DNA of 64,000 bases from Paragordius varius. Taxonomy: Eukaryota; Nematomorpha. The notes below the pieces were generated by a model that did not search any database, was not told the origin of the DNA, and was given only the letters and a program-made list of their open reading frames with translations. Below, one piece after another: positions 35,111-47,287 of the stretch (positions within the stretch are counted from its first letter, which is position 1; each line of letters begins with the position of its first letter). The DNA lies in assembly GCA_964247055.1 (NCBI GenBank), contig OZ176052.1:7750001-7814000 (forward strand), written 5' to 3'. A program made the translations under genes and the position numbers.

Positions 35111-36527
35111 ATGAGTGTGTTGTATCCAGGTGTTAAGCCAATCACATCATGACACCAAGATAAATAACTGTTTTCGGAAAAATATTTTCGGAAATTTATT
35201 CCTCTATTCCAAAAACTAGTTATGTTGTCTTTCGATTAAGAGTCCTCACCATAAGTTCGGACGACCTAATATAATAATATATTGAAAAAATGTTTGGCTT
35301 ATTCAAAGATAAATACAAAATTTAACTTATATATTTAACGCATTTCAGCTTAAGTAAATTAAAATAAATTATAAAATGCGTAAATCTATTATTTTTTCTA
35401 AAAAATACCGTTTTGAGAGATGCAATTTTTTGATTAGGGATATCACCTCAGTGCCACTTAATTTATTAGTGTCCTTTATGTCTTGATGATAAAATTCGAA
35501 ATCAGTAATCCATCATATCAAATAAATCGATATGAATGGTTGGAGATGAAGGTACGGGAAGGTCAATGGAATGATAAACAGGACGAATTGCACAGAAAAA
35601 GTTTGGATATTCGATATTTGTTTTTTTTGGTAATGTTAATAAGAAATGGTTTTGGAACTGCACAAAAGTAACATTCAGAATGAGATTTTGCCTCTCGCCA
35701 TATCATAGGGATACCCCAAGGGAGTCCAGGTCCGGTTTTGTGGTACCATGCTCCTAAACTAATGCTACATGTCCGAGATACGGTGTTCGGGGCCCAAATC
35801 TAGGTTCCCTATAAAAAAATAGTTTTTTATGTAAGTGGTAATGTTTATACTATTAGTTTTTTTGTGTATTGTCCACATATATGGCAAACAATATTTTTAT
35901 CCATCCTAAATTTATAAATATATATATACTTGGGTAGTAATTATATTTTTTGTACATTTTGGGTATATAATAATATATTCTTGATGAAAAAACTGATATG
36001 GAGTACATTTAAGTGTGGGAAATATTTAAAAATATCATATGAAATAAAGAATATATTATATGCAGCTGAGTAAAATTTAGTTTTTTTTACATAAAATTTA
36101 TTTTTTAAAATAAAAGTCCACAAAATTACTTAAACAAACATTATTAACATCCAAGAACATATAATAAAGTTTGTTTTGATTTAATAAATTGATAAAAAAT
36201 ATTTGTGAAATGTTAAGTTACCCAATTTTTGAGGGTTTTTGCCCCCTAAAAAAAGTATTGAATATTTTGAGTAATTTTTTTTTTATTTTGAAGATAAATT
36301 AGTAATTTCATGTAAAAATACTTATGTAAGCCACATATTATTTGTTTACATAGCGAAAAATATTTACAAACAAGAAAATGTTGGATATGTCCAAATATGG
36401 AAAAAGTCCCATATCTCGAAAACGAGCTGGGTACGTAAAAAAATTTTTTACGCAAATCTGATCACAATACTATAAGGAATCAGAAAATATTTAGAAAATC
36501 GAGTTCAGAAAAAGTTGTGTCACAGTG

Positions 36528-38850
36528 TAATCGATAAATATCAATTTTATGGTAAATCTAAATTTGAAAACTTTCGAAAGTCATTTATCTATATTTTTCA
36601 ACCATACTATACAATTAGCCTATTGTATAAGCAAAAAAATAAAAGAAAATAAATGGAGGCCAAAAATTTTGAAACAATTTATTTTGCAGTTTTACATTTT
36701 TTAAATGTAACATGCACCTAAAAGATTAAAGAAAGCATATTTTTAAATTTAGCCCAATATGAAATTTTTTTTAGATATTTAAGTTTTAAGTTGGCATGTA
36801 TGTAAAATTAATCCAAAAGCTCCTGAAGTGTTTAAAAAAGCTTTAACAAATTTCGTTAAAATTATTTAGGTAAATTCATTTCAATTATTATTTAATTTAA
36901 AAATACACAGCGCATTGAATCAAAACTAATTAAAAATGTTTAAATATAGAACCGTGATTCCCACCCAAAAATATAAAAGGCCACACAAAATATCTTATCT
37001 CAAGGGTGTGCATCAAATAATACCGATAATTTCATATCGACAGAGTTAGATAAATAAGAGATAAAAAAATGACCATAAAAATGCACTTTTAGTGTCGCAT
37101 GCGGCCTGTGCGTCGCGATTTGAGTACCACTGATATAGAACAAAGTGCCAAAATTTATTTTAGTATGTGACCTAAACATGAAAATCTGAAACACCTAAGC
37201 CCTTATTTATGGTATACAAAAATATTGGATGTTAAATATTAATATTAATAAATATTTGTAAAAAACAATATACAGTTACTTTTCCAATGTATTATAATTT
37301 ATTGTACATTTTGGAACCCGAAAATAAATAGTAGTAGTCTAATTGTCAAATATTCCATACATGTTAATGCTTTTATAAATTATAAGACATAAAAAATTTA
37401 AATTAAGTACGAAGGAGGAAAACTAGTTTCATCTATAATAATAAAATGAAAATGGTTTTTCTATAAAACAAAAAAGGACGAATTCAGATAACCTTGAATT
37501 TATTATTTAATCCCGCTACAATGGCCACACTCCTAGCTGTATCACAATTTGCGACATTGTAAATGTCAGTAATTTAATTAGATTTTTCGCTCGCGCAAAG
37601 TCTTTGGTAAACAAACTAAAAACAATTGCTTTATAAAAACAATGTTGTCGAAATAAAAATAAATTAAGAAAAAAAGGAAGATTCACAATACCACTACCAC
37701 CACGTAACCTTGAAACAAAAAAAGAAAATAAATGATTTTTCATTCTTGATGACAAAAAAATATTATTAATCTTGTGTCTATTTATTAATCTGTAAATATA
37801 TATATATATATATTATAGTGGTCATACGATTCAAGGTTATCCTGTTTTCGCTAATATTCTTACATATATTAATGCTACGAAACGTTCACAACAGTTTATT
37901 ACTAGGTATTAGATCATATTTTATGGATAACAAAAACTTTGAAAAATTATTAATATATATATGTTAAGGTCATTTCTCAAGGTCTCAACGGAATGTTATT
38001 TATGCAATCAATCTATTTATAAATCGATGCCTTTTTTCACAGATAACATTTGTCCTTGAATTGTTTACGCCATATAATAAGGACAGATAGATAGTTAGAT
38101 ACCTTTCTAAAAAAATGAAAAATAGATTAATTAAGGATGTAATGATTGACCATAAAAGATTTAATGTGAGGCAAATAGAAATAGATTAAAGTTAATTAAT
38201 TTTCGTATTGAGCATATCATTAAATATTTAAAATTACTTGTACATTAAATGTTTTCATGATTTAATTTAGAGCTGTAGTTGCATTTATTTTGATAATAGA
38301 AAAATTTCGAACCGAATCTATAATATGCGTTAGACGCCTTCTTTGGTTATTTAATATTTATTATAAAAAATTATAATCCAAACCCCGGGGTTTATTTTTC
38401 CATCCCCCATATTCCAACAATTCTACCATTTATAAATATATAGAATTGTGTTTCAAACAATTCTCAGCCATAATTTATCCAAAATATATAATAAAATACA
38501 GAAGATATACTCCACATTATATTAGATTGATTAAGATTTAAAAACATACTATTTCAAAATTTTTAACTTTTTAGCAGTTACCATTCTATTAATATGTATT
38601 TATATTTATTATAAATTGATTATTAAAAATTTTGAACACAATATTCTAAATCAGTTTAGAAAAATGTTACACACCCAATTTCATTAATATATGATATTTA
38701 TCATTATACTTTTGCATTAAAACTTTTCATTTTTTAACCAAAACCCAGTATATTCAAGTCAAGACTTTACAATAATATTGAATTTTTTTTATTAAACTCT
38801 GCATTACTTAACCATGACACTTTATAATGTTATATTTTAATTATTTAAAC
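36528..38850. other. intergenic, one small MITE, no gene
   Basis: AT-rich. It holds the short MITE at 37001-37132. A minus-strand stretch around 37497-37560 reads DTARSVAIVAGLNNKFK in one frame but has no supporting context. No gene called. Confidence 0.4.
37001..37132. mobile_element. small MITE, GCATGCGGCxTGTG family, copy 1
   Basis: Starts CAAGGGTGTGCATC and ends TTTGAGTACCACTG. Shares GCACTTTTAGTG and CGCATGCGGCCTGTG with the longer copy at 41273-41495. Probably internally deleted. Confidence 0.5.
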
Positions 38851-38851
38851 C

Positions 38852-39080
38852 AGGGTGATTAACAAGCGGGCAGGGGTTTGGAAATTTAGAATTTGATCAT
38901 AAAATATTAGCAAAATTCATATTTCTTAAGAAATTTTTCCAAATAAGTCTATCAAATTGGCAAAAACTACAAAAAAATACTATGTTGCATTTGCATTTAG
39001 CAGTCTTATGTTTAAGATCTAATAAATTATTTATGAATGCCCACATATATATATCAAATGTGGCCGGCCGAATTTTTTGA
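38852..39080. mobile_element. hAT-type MITE copy, degraded
   Basis: Begins CAGGGTGATTAACAAGCGGG and runs to a GGCCGGCCGAATT block. It is the same GC-rich terminal sequence family as the copies in the CRIM1-like, LMAN1 and PRIM2 introns. The right end is not clear. Confidence 0.4.
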
Positions 39081-39228
39081 GTTTAAAAATACGCGAGAAG
39101 GTATTTGTGTGAAGTCTTCTGATTTAAACCTTTAAAACTTTTACAATTCGCGTTTTAAATACCCTTTATCAAACATATAGGGATTGTTAATGGGTTGTTA
39201 TCTTCTTAAAATTTTTTTCTGACTGATA

Positions 39229-39524
39229 CAGGGATGTACAAAATGCGACCTCCGAGATAATGTGTGCCGCGCGCGAAAATTTTCAAACTTACGATATAAA
39301 ATATCACAATTTTAAAAAATTACTACTTGTGATCTGTTAATAAAATTGATATATATCTTGAAAAAATTCTCAATAGGGTTTTCCAAATTTTGGCAACGAA
39401 TTACCAAATACTGGTAAAATCAGTCTGATTTTTAAATTTAATAAAAGATATATTAATTACTATGCATAGCTGGCCGGGTTTTTGAGTCCAAATGCCACCC
39501 ACAAAGCAATTTTGAGCACCTCTG
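39229..39524. mobile_element. hAT-type MITE
   Basis: Starts CAGGGATGTACAAAATGCG and ends GAGCACCTCTG (complement CAGAGGTGCTC). Internal GACCTCCGAGATAATGTGTG and GCCACCCACAAAGCAATT mark it as a family copy. The flanking octamers gactgata and gattaatt agree only partly. Confidence 0.6.
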
Positions 39525-39553
39525 GATTAATTTAGAAACTAGTATGCCATTAC

Positions 39554-40055
39554 TAGGGATGTGCATTTGACTGCTTTTTCAAAAAAGTCCGGTCAGACCC
39601 GGTCAGACCATGGTTATGACCACTTTACCTAAGTAAATACCATGCGATATTGGATTATGAAATTACTTCTGAATTTTCAAATACCTCGCTTTTAATACTG
39701 GATAAAAAAAATTTCTGTTTCTTTTACACTTTCTTTGATTATTGAAATATCCAATTATAAAATGTTTTTTCATTTTATTAGTTCACATATATGGAATAAT
39801 TGAATATTTTATAAAAAGTTGGATTGTTTTCTTTTCCGAAATAACTGGATAATCTTAAATGCTAATGTTTTAAGGATGCATGTTTAACATTTTTAATTGT
39901 AAATAAGCAAATTTAAATATTGATATATTTTTTTATAATATATTAAAAAATAGCTTACTATTTTTCTTCCAAAAAAAATACCAGCAATTTTTCAAAAAAC
40001 AGCTGAAATGACCATGGTCAAAAAATAAATAGTCACTGACCTGGTCATGACCCTA
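39554..40055. mobile_element. hAT-type MITE with perfect 8-bp duplication
   Basis: A 502-bp element from TAGGGATGTGC to CATGACCCTA, flanked by the exact octamer gccattac at 39546-39553 and 40056-40063. Terminal sequences carry GGTCAGACC and GACCTGGTCATGACC repeats. Non-coding. The intact duplication suggests it is younger than the neighbouring copies. Confidence 0.85.
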
Positions 40056-40115
40056 GCCATTACTATTGACAAATGATTTAATATATAACTTTATTTCTTC
40101 ACTGATATTTTGAAA

Positions 40116-40397
40116 CAGGGGTATTTACCACAAATGGCTTCGCGGGCCGCATTTTTGCAACAAAAATCCAACGGGTCACACTTGCAAAATACATGGGCCT
40201 AAATAAAACAATTAGATTTCGCATAAGAATGCAAAAACCATTATTTATTTTAACCATTTTGGCTAGTTTTTGCCAAAATTAGGAAAGACAAATTTAGAAA
40301 ATTCGTTTAAGAAAATTAATTTTACTTAGATCTCGTAAAATTTTGTATTTGAAATTTTTCGTGTGCTGCATAAATTTTTAGCAGGGCCGCGTGTTGG
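40116..40397. mobile_element. hAT-type MITE copy
   Basis: Starts CAGGGGTATTTACCACAAATG followed by the GGCTTCGCGGGCCGC core, and ends near GGGCCGCGTGTTGG. The right terminus is not well defined. Confidence 0.6.
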
Positions 40398-41272
40398 TTT
40401 GATTTTAATCATGTAACAAAAAATAAATTTTAATAACTATAAAAAAGAATGCAGATGTTGGGAAGATAGTTTATTATGTAGAATATTTGTTTTTGACACC
40501 GCAATTTATTCGCATTTTGAGCGTTATTTCGTGCAAAATAATTGTAATGTGGTGCAGAAAAGAAGTTATATCTGAATGAAAAAAAATCAAAATTACATTA
40601 TAAATTTAAGTTTGTAAAAATTATCATATTTAATAAAAACATCCAAAATTTATTTTTTTCAACTTGACCCTATTTCCTTCAAATCTATTCCTATGTGCTT
40701 TTTGTAAAACACTCATTTTTTTAAAATATGTATTGACTTTATATTCTTGTTAAAATCTTACTTTGTCTCCGAATTTCCCATTCGAAATCATCATTACCTC
40801 CAAGATAATCTCAAAAAATTCAGCCCCCTTTCCTAGTTACATTCTTTCTCTTCCACCCTTGACACTTTCGAAATTCTAACATTAGATTCCAAGAACCCAT
40901 TCTTAAAATCATATTTCCTTCACTCCGTTGCGTATTAGTTTTTTATTTTTATAACCATCAATGGTAATTTTTTTAGTTATTATTTATTAGATTGATAATG
41001 ATCGTTTGTGGTATACTCCCTATGTCCGCTAATAACTGCATTTATAAGCGATAAAATCCGTTATTTTTCAACTGATCAAAAAACCGCACCCTTTTCTTAT
41101 CATCTGAGTAAATCATTTTTCCCTGTTGCATACACATTTGTTTGTTTCAACTCATATTTCCTAGCGATAACCCTTTCTATCAAATTTAAGCTGTTGGTAT
41201 TCGGTAGTTATAACTTATTTTGTTATTTGCTTTTTTAATAGGCGCAAAAATTTACCCATCTATCCTTAATTT

Positions 41273-41495
41273 CAGTGGTATGCACCAAAAACTTTGAAGA
41301 ACCGAATAAATTATTTTTTTGTCTTAAGGGCCGTGCATTATTAAATAATACCGAGTTGAATAGTTAACTGTTTGATATATATGCAGATATCTCTAATCTA
41401 AATCAGTTACATAAAATTTAATTAATAATTCAGGGCCAAAAAAGCACTTTTAGGGCGCATGCGGCTTGTGGACCGCGGTTTGAGTACCTATATTG
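41273..41495. mobile_element. MITE, GCATGCGGCxTGTG family, copy 2
   Basis: Starts CAGTGGTATGCACC; ends around GTTTGAGTACCTATATTG, the imperfect complement of a CAGTGGTACTCAAA-type end. It shares its right third with the copy at 37001-37132. Confidence 0.5.
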
Positions 41496-44400
41496 TTTTT
41501 GGAGCATTGATTACGAAAAAAAACACTTTTAGCGGAATCATTGTTTGTTTGGCTTTATTATATTTTTTAAATGGCAAATGGCTCATTTGTTGAGGAGACG
41601 TTAGGACATTTTATTAACCAATTAAATGTGTAAATACAATCAATTATCGTGGCTATATAAACAATTTTTACCCAAAAACGTTTCGCTTTTTTGATATTTA
41701 TTTTTTATAAGACATCTATTATAAACAGTATAAAAGTCGTTACAATGGAAAACGACAAAACATAAAAAAGGTTATAACTATTATTATATATCATCCATAT
41801 CTATTAATCATAAATAAAACGCACAAATTCAAATTATTGTATATAATTTGTATATATATATTAAATATATGTATATGATATTTACTTGTTGTATAATATG
41901 TGTATGTAAGTTTGAAGGTCGCTTGAGCGAGAGCGCGTCATTTATTTGTGTTTTGTTGTTTTCGCACTTTATGCTCAAAATTTTCTACTTGCCAATATAC
42001 ATCAATATATAGATAGTTATATTCTAAAATATATACTTTTCGAGTTTTTTTATAAAAAAATTTATATATGGTTATTGTAATGAGTGCACCCTTTTTCCCA
42101 ATAACTACATCCTATACCGTTATTTTTTATTTTTTTCCGTAATTTTTTTTTGAAATTTAATGGTTAAAAAGTCCACACGGTTTTCAACATAGTTTTATAA
42201 TGGTTCTCAAAAAACCATATATGAATCATCTACAAATTTTATATCTGATCCGAAATTCGACAACATCAAATGCCACAAATTTTTTACCTGGGTAACTTTT
42301 AGTTATTGTTTTAAATAAAATTTAATAAATTCTCACTTTGAGTGATAAAAATGCAAAAAATCAGTAAACCAATTGATGCAGTATGCTAAAATTTAAATGA
42401 CCTTTGTCACGTTTTTGCTTATGTCTGTGTGTGTGTGTTGTGTCCTTACACGTTTTAAAAATTGTAATAAACCGTTTTTTTCTTCCTCATTCATCGCTAA
42501 AAGATGCAGATATTTATAAATTATATTTGAAACTTAAATAAATAATAATTAATATTATAAAAGATTTTTTGATTTTTTTTCCTTACGTTTGAAGTATCTC
42601 TTTAATTTTTGATTTTATAGTAAATAGGTTTTTTGTTTAAAATTTATAACTTTTTATAAAAGACAACATTTATAAATATTTTGTTTCCAATCAATATTTT
42701 CTTTGAAAAAAAAACTGTTTATAAAATTCATACCACATATATTTTTATAAATATTTTTATATATATTAATTTATTTTCATAAAAATTAACCTTGAATTTT
42801 CATACTTTATATTTGTTTTATTTACTCTTTTCTTCCTTCGATATATCAGCAGCAAGCAAACACTATTAAAAATATTGATAATTTAATTGAAATAATAATA
42901 AATTTGTTTAACATTGAAATAAAAAGTTGTAAATATTTTTATTAAAAAATTATAAAATTTAATAGTTGATGTTAAAAAAAATTTATACATAATTAATAAA
43001 AACCCAAATTAAATTTAAAAAGGAATCAAAATTTTTTCATATTTTTTATAATAAAATAAACAATTTAACAATTCCAAAAAAAACTTTCAACGCTTCCAAA
43101 AATTTATTGATTATATATATTATCGATAAATAACATAAAACACAATATATATTAATTATAATTAAAACAAATTTTGGAACAGACCAAATTATTAGTTTTT
43201 ATTTTTTTAGCTAAATTTTTGGCACTTAACTCATTTTTTATACTGCTGTGTGATTTATAAATGAATTATGACAATATTATTGAATTATTATATACTAAAA
43301 TAATAAATTTGTCATTTTAATTTATCGCTAAAATACAAAAAATTTAATATGTTTTGACTTGAAAACAACAATAATTTTTGTACTTGTTTGACATTGAAAT
43401 TTTGTTTTTTTGTGCATTGAGTTAGTTGCATTCACAAATTATTTATATATTTATATTTTATATTTTTTTATACAACAACATTCAAAAATTCTGCGTAAAA
43501 TATGGAATAAACTACAAATCCAAATCAACTAAATTGGGCCTTTTGGGATATATTTTATTCGTTAAGGGGTAAATTTAATTAAGAATAATTGGAATATTTA
43601 AATTGAGCAAATGTTTTATTTTGACATTCAATTTAAGATTACTTTTATTAATCGTAAATTCATGTTTTAAATACATTCAATTATTGCTAAATTTAAATAA
43701 TTCTATTTAATACTAATTAATTAAAATTATTTACATACAATAGCCAAATTAATTGTTAATATGTAAACTTAATAATAAACCGTTTTCAGTCAAAAGTAAC
43801 ACTATTTCAAACAAACGCAACATTTTAAATTCCATTTTGGATAGAAAATATTGCATTTGGTTGAAAAATCTTGCTTTGACTGAAAAATGGTACACTTTTA
43901 ATAATTTTGGTTTACAGCAGATAAATTTTAACAAAAAAGATCATTTCCTAACAATAAATTTTTGGGGAGCTTTAAGGTTAAAACCATATATATATATATA
44001 TAAGTCTTTTTCGCTTTATAAAATAAATGAGTTGTTATAGTTTTTATACTTTTGAGATTTATCTTTTTATTATATATACATATTCATATTTATTGCCTTT
44101 TTTAGCTGCACATCACCAAAAAAACGTTATTATGTTTATAAAGGAAATATCGACCTTCGATTTTTTAATCAATCTTTTTGCCACACACTCTAACTTCTAT
44201 ATTTTTTATTGGTTAATTTAGCAATTTAAAAACACAACACATATATAATAAATATTATCAACAAGTTTTTTAGCTACAAAAAAAGCGAAATAATTATTTA
44301 CAAATACCAAATATGTATAGATATTAATCACGGTTTCAAGGTTTTAAACATACATTTATTTGTTTTACATGCATAATTATACTAAAATTCTTAAAAGCTA

Positions 44401-46157
44401 ATCAATTTATATAGATATATAACAAAAAAATGGTCATTTTATAATTAATGTCATCTTTATTGATGATGTTAGTTAACCTTGAAATTTTTTAAATCGTATA
44501 TATGCAATAATATTTAATTCATTGAAGTTTTTATTGTGCCCGCAAAAAAAGTTAATTAAATTTCTTGTCAGGTTTGTTGAATTGAGAAATATCTGTATTA
44601 AGTCAACTTATCTATATGGAAGATAAGTTTTGGAGACCTTGAAAATATTATTGTTATTATCATTTTTTCTGCTTTTTTCTGTCACTCACACGCACAACAC
44701 AATAAAACCAATAAATATATACAATTTATATATATATATATATATAATGTATATAAAAAATATAAATGGGAAAAAATAAATATTGTAGCATAGCTACTAT
44801 ATAGTGTTAACGGAAGGTTATGCGCCGCGCACATATCTAAGCGAATGATAAACAATAAACACAACCATATAACTCACAAGGACTCCCCTGTCAATGATAT
44901 ATATGTATATATATATATATCTAACTAAGTATCTTATATACACGTATTATACTAATTTTTGTATAGTTATAACTGGTTGGTAACTGGTGACCATTTATTA
45001 AATTTTGTTGTTTGTTTGTTTGTTCATTTATAAATACTTGAAATTATGTCGCAATTTTGTCGCGTAGAACATTTCGGATAAAGTTTATTTTTATGCATTT
45101 TTTTATCTGACATTTATCCTATTATGTTGTTATTGTATCTACATAAGTCCAAGTTGTTTACCGCAAAAATTGTCTATAGCCTTGAAAGTTTATTCTCTAA
45201 TTTATCCGCTAGCCTTCCTAATTTTTATTATTTTTATCCTTAAATTTTATAATCCAATCGCATTTTTATTTTTATTAGATCTATCGAATGACCTTTGTTT
45301 CTTTTCTCAAATAGCATACATGGTTTTTAAAGAGAGAGACAACACTTTGAAATTTTTATTATTCAATCTTTTCGGTTAAATTTTTGGCGGCTATATCGAA
45401 CCATACAATATTCGTTACTACCTGAATTACCGTGTTTAGTATCAGACTATTGCATTAACAGTCAACTCTATTGTGGGCAAAAACTCTTTTCACGCTCTTT
45501 GTGTGTAAAGAAATGGTGTTTGCCCTTTATAAAAAAATCTGTAAATGCATTGTCTGGTATGCAAACAATGTAATTATAAACCATCAATCACTACCCAGAC
45601 TCCAAAATTCTAAATTTATTTCAACAATTCCCTTCCTAGAATATGTCATTATTTGATATACCAAGTGGCAGTGTGTTTAGCTGGTTGTTAAGTTATATCA
45701 GCGCACTTGATATTTAATTATTTATATGCTAACATGCCATCCTTTATCAAACCTCGTTTAGATTGTGTCAATCCTCCAAGTAGGAAAAAACACCATGGTG
45801 AAATTTGGGCTTAATTTATACTCTAATTCATCCCATGGTGCAGTTTAAAAATGATACAATTTGGCGATCGAAGGACACGGCGCATATAGATAAATCTTGC
45901 GATTGATTTAGCTTTTTTTATACAAGAAATAAATTATCTATGTACATATATATAGTATTAAGTCAACAATCTAAAACTTCCTTATTATTTATCAAATGCG
46001 CAATGCAAAAAATACACAACCGCTACTCATACTGCTCACCCGGTATATCTCATTTACATCCAATTTAATTTGCCAGGAATTTGCATTTATTCTTTTACCA
46101 AAAGTTATATTCAATTTTAAACTTGACGATTTCATAAATTTAGTTGATACTCTAAGA
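41496..46157. other. 4.7 kb AT-rich stretch, no gene seen
   Basis: Long runs of low-complexity A+T with short microsatellites (TA near 43987-44002, 44728-44746, 44908-44921; TG near 42427-42440). The open frames of 60-95 codons (43749-44221, 44682-44864, 45170-45379, 45471-45656) show no conserved protein pattern. No paired repeats noticed. Confidence 0.45.
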
Positions 46158-46500
46158 CAGTGATTCCCAACCTTTTTTTGTTAACGCCACACCAAATTGA
46201 AATCCCCCTCCCTTACAAAATAACAAAGATAAAAATGCAAAAATATAAAAATCACCTTCAATGAGATTTTTGTATCTGCAATTCTTGGAACTATTTTATT
46301 TTCATGTGTCTTGATAATTTGCACTTGAGAGTTATTTAAAATTTCTCGAGCACGGAATTAAATTATTAGACACATTTAATAAAAAATCGATTGGAGCAAT
46401 CCTCATTAACCTTTAAAAAGTTTCCGGTTTTATTTAATTGAATTCACCAAACTTTTTGCGCGCCCCTATAGATTTTTCTTGGTCATTCCCCCCACCACTG
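46158..46500. mobile_element. hAT MITE, CAGTGATTCCCAACC type
   Basis: 343 bp, from CAGTGATTCCCAACCTTTTT to CCCCACCACTG-like ends, typical of Ac-like hAT elements. The flanks ctctaaga (46150-46157) and ccataaga (46501-46508) agree at 6 of 8 bases. An internal GCGCGCCCC block near the right end is also typical of this group. Confidence 0.75.
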
Positions 46501-46812
46501 CCATAAGAAGTACAAGCTAGATGAAAAGTAATTACTACATTGCATATATATATTTATATATATATATATATAAATATTAGCAAACCACATACAGGATCAA
46601 ATTTTTCACTTGGGCGAAAATTATTTAAAATGTGAAGGATGGACAATGAATGAACATAATATTGTAGAATGAATGAAAAAGTGTCAGTACAAAGAATTTA
46701 TGGATAATCAATGAAATAAATTATATTTAATACTATTATATTGTATTTTAACCAGTCTCCTCTATACTCAAATTTATCAACGCGACATTGAAAATATCAC
46801 CTACTGTTTAAA

Positions 46813-47083
46813 CCGGGGGCCCAACATAAATGGCTTCGCGGGTCACATATAACCAAAAGTTTAGCGGGCTGAATTCGAAAAAAAACTTGTGCATTAATAA
46901 ATATTTTATTAGATATCAAACATGAAACTGTGAAAATTTACTAACACAGAGCTATTTAGTTAGTTAAATTATTAATTTCAAATACCAATATTGTAAATTA
47001 TGTAATTTTTAAACATATGATTTTCCAAAATTTTCGGGATCGCACATTATCTCGAAGGGCCTTAACCGACATTGGTACATTTC
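46813..47083. mobile_element. hAT-type MITE copy, degraded
   Basis: Begins CCGGGGGCCCAACATAAATGG, followed by CTTCGCGGGTCACAT, matching the family core. Near the right end ATTATCTCGAAGGGCC corresponds to the copy at 39229-39524. Ends approximate. Confidence 0.55.
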
Positions 47084-47287
47084 GTAAAGAAAATATCATT
47101 TTTTAGAGTATATGTATAGTTTACAAAACTAAAATCCTTGATCCAAAAAAACATCCAAAATCAAGTTTTTCCTGAGTGTTTGTCCGTCGAACAAGATTTT
47201 AACATCGTATTTGTAATATTTGATACGTTAATTAAAATTATTTTTTTAAAATGCTTTTACGGCCGTTTTTTTCAACGGTTCAGAAAA

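Larger units (their letters stand above)
31899..36527. mobile_element. 4.6 kb DNA transposon with long TIRs
   Basis: The two ends are inverted copies of each other: CACTGTG... at 31899 and ...CACAGTG at 36527. The similarity, which I judge at roughly 94%, runs inwards for about 450 bp (31899-32370 and 36098-36527) and includes ACCCAGCTCGTTTTCGAGAT. Both ends adjoin TAA, a possible 3-bp target duplication. Between them, the minus strand carries a decayed transposase-like gene with short introns (about 35800-33500). The plus strand of the left third carries other coding-like pieces. A 550-bp MITE (34556-35110) has inserted into it. I cannot place it in a named superfamily from sequence alone. 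The open frames seen at 31982-32299 and 36246-36455 are only the two TIR copies read in opposite directions. Confidence 0.85.

Noticed and set aside
37497-37755. Minus-strand DTARSVAIVAGLNNKFK and neighbouring frame
   Set aside because: Only about 25 residues in one frame, with no acceptor, no recognisable family and no neighbouring exon.
43749-44221. Open frames of 61-95 codons on both strands
   Set aside because: Low-complexity AT-rich sequence; overlapping frames on opposite strands, with no conserved motif or splice signals.
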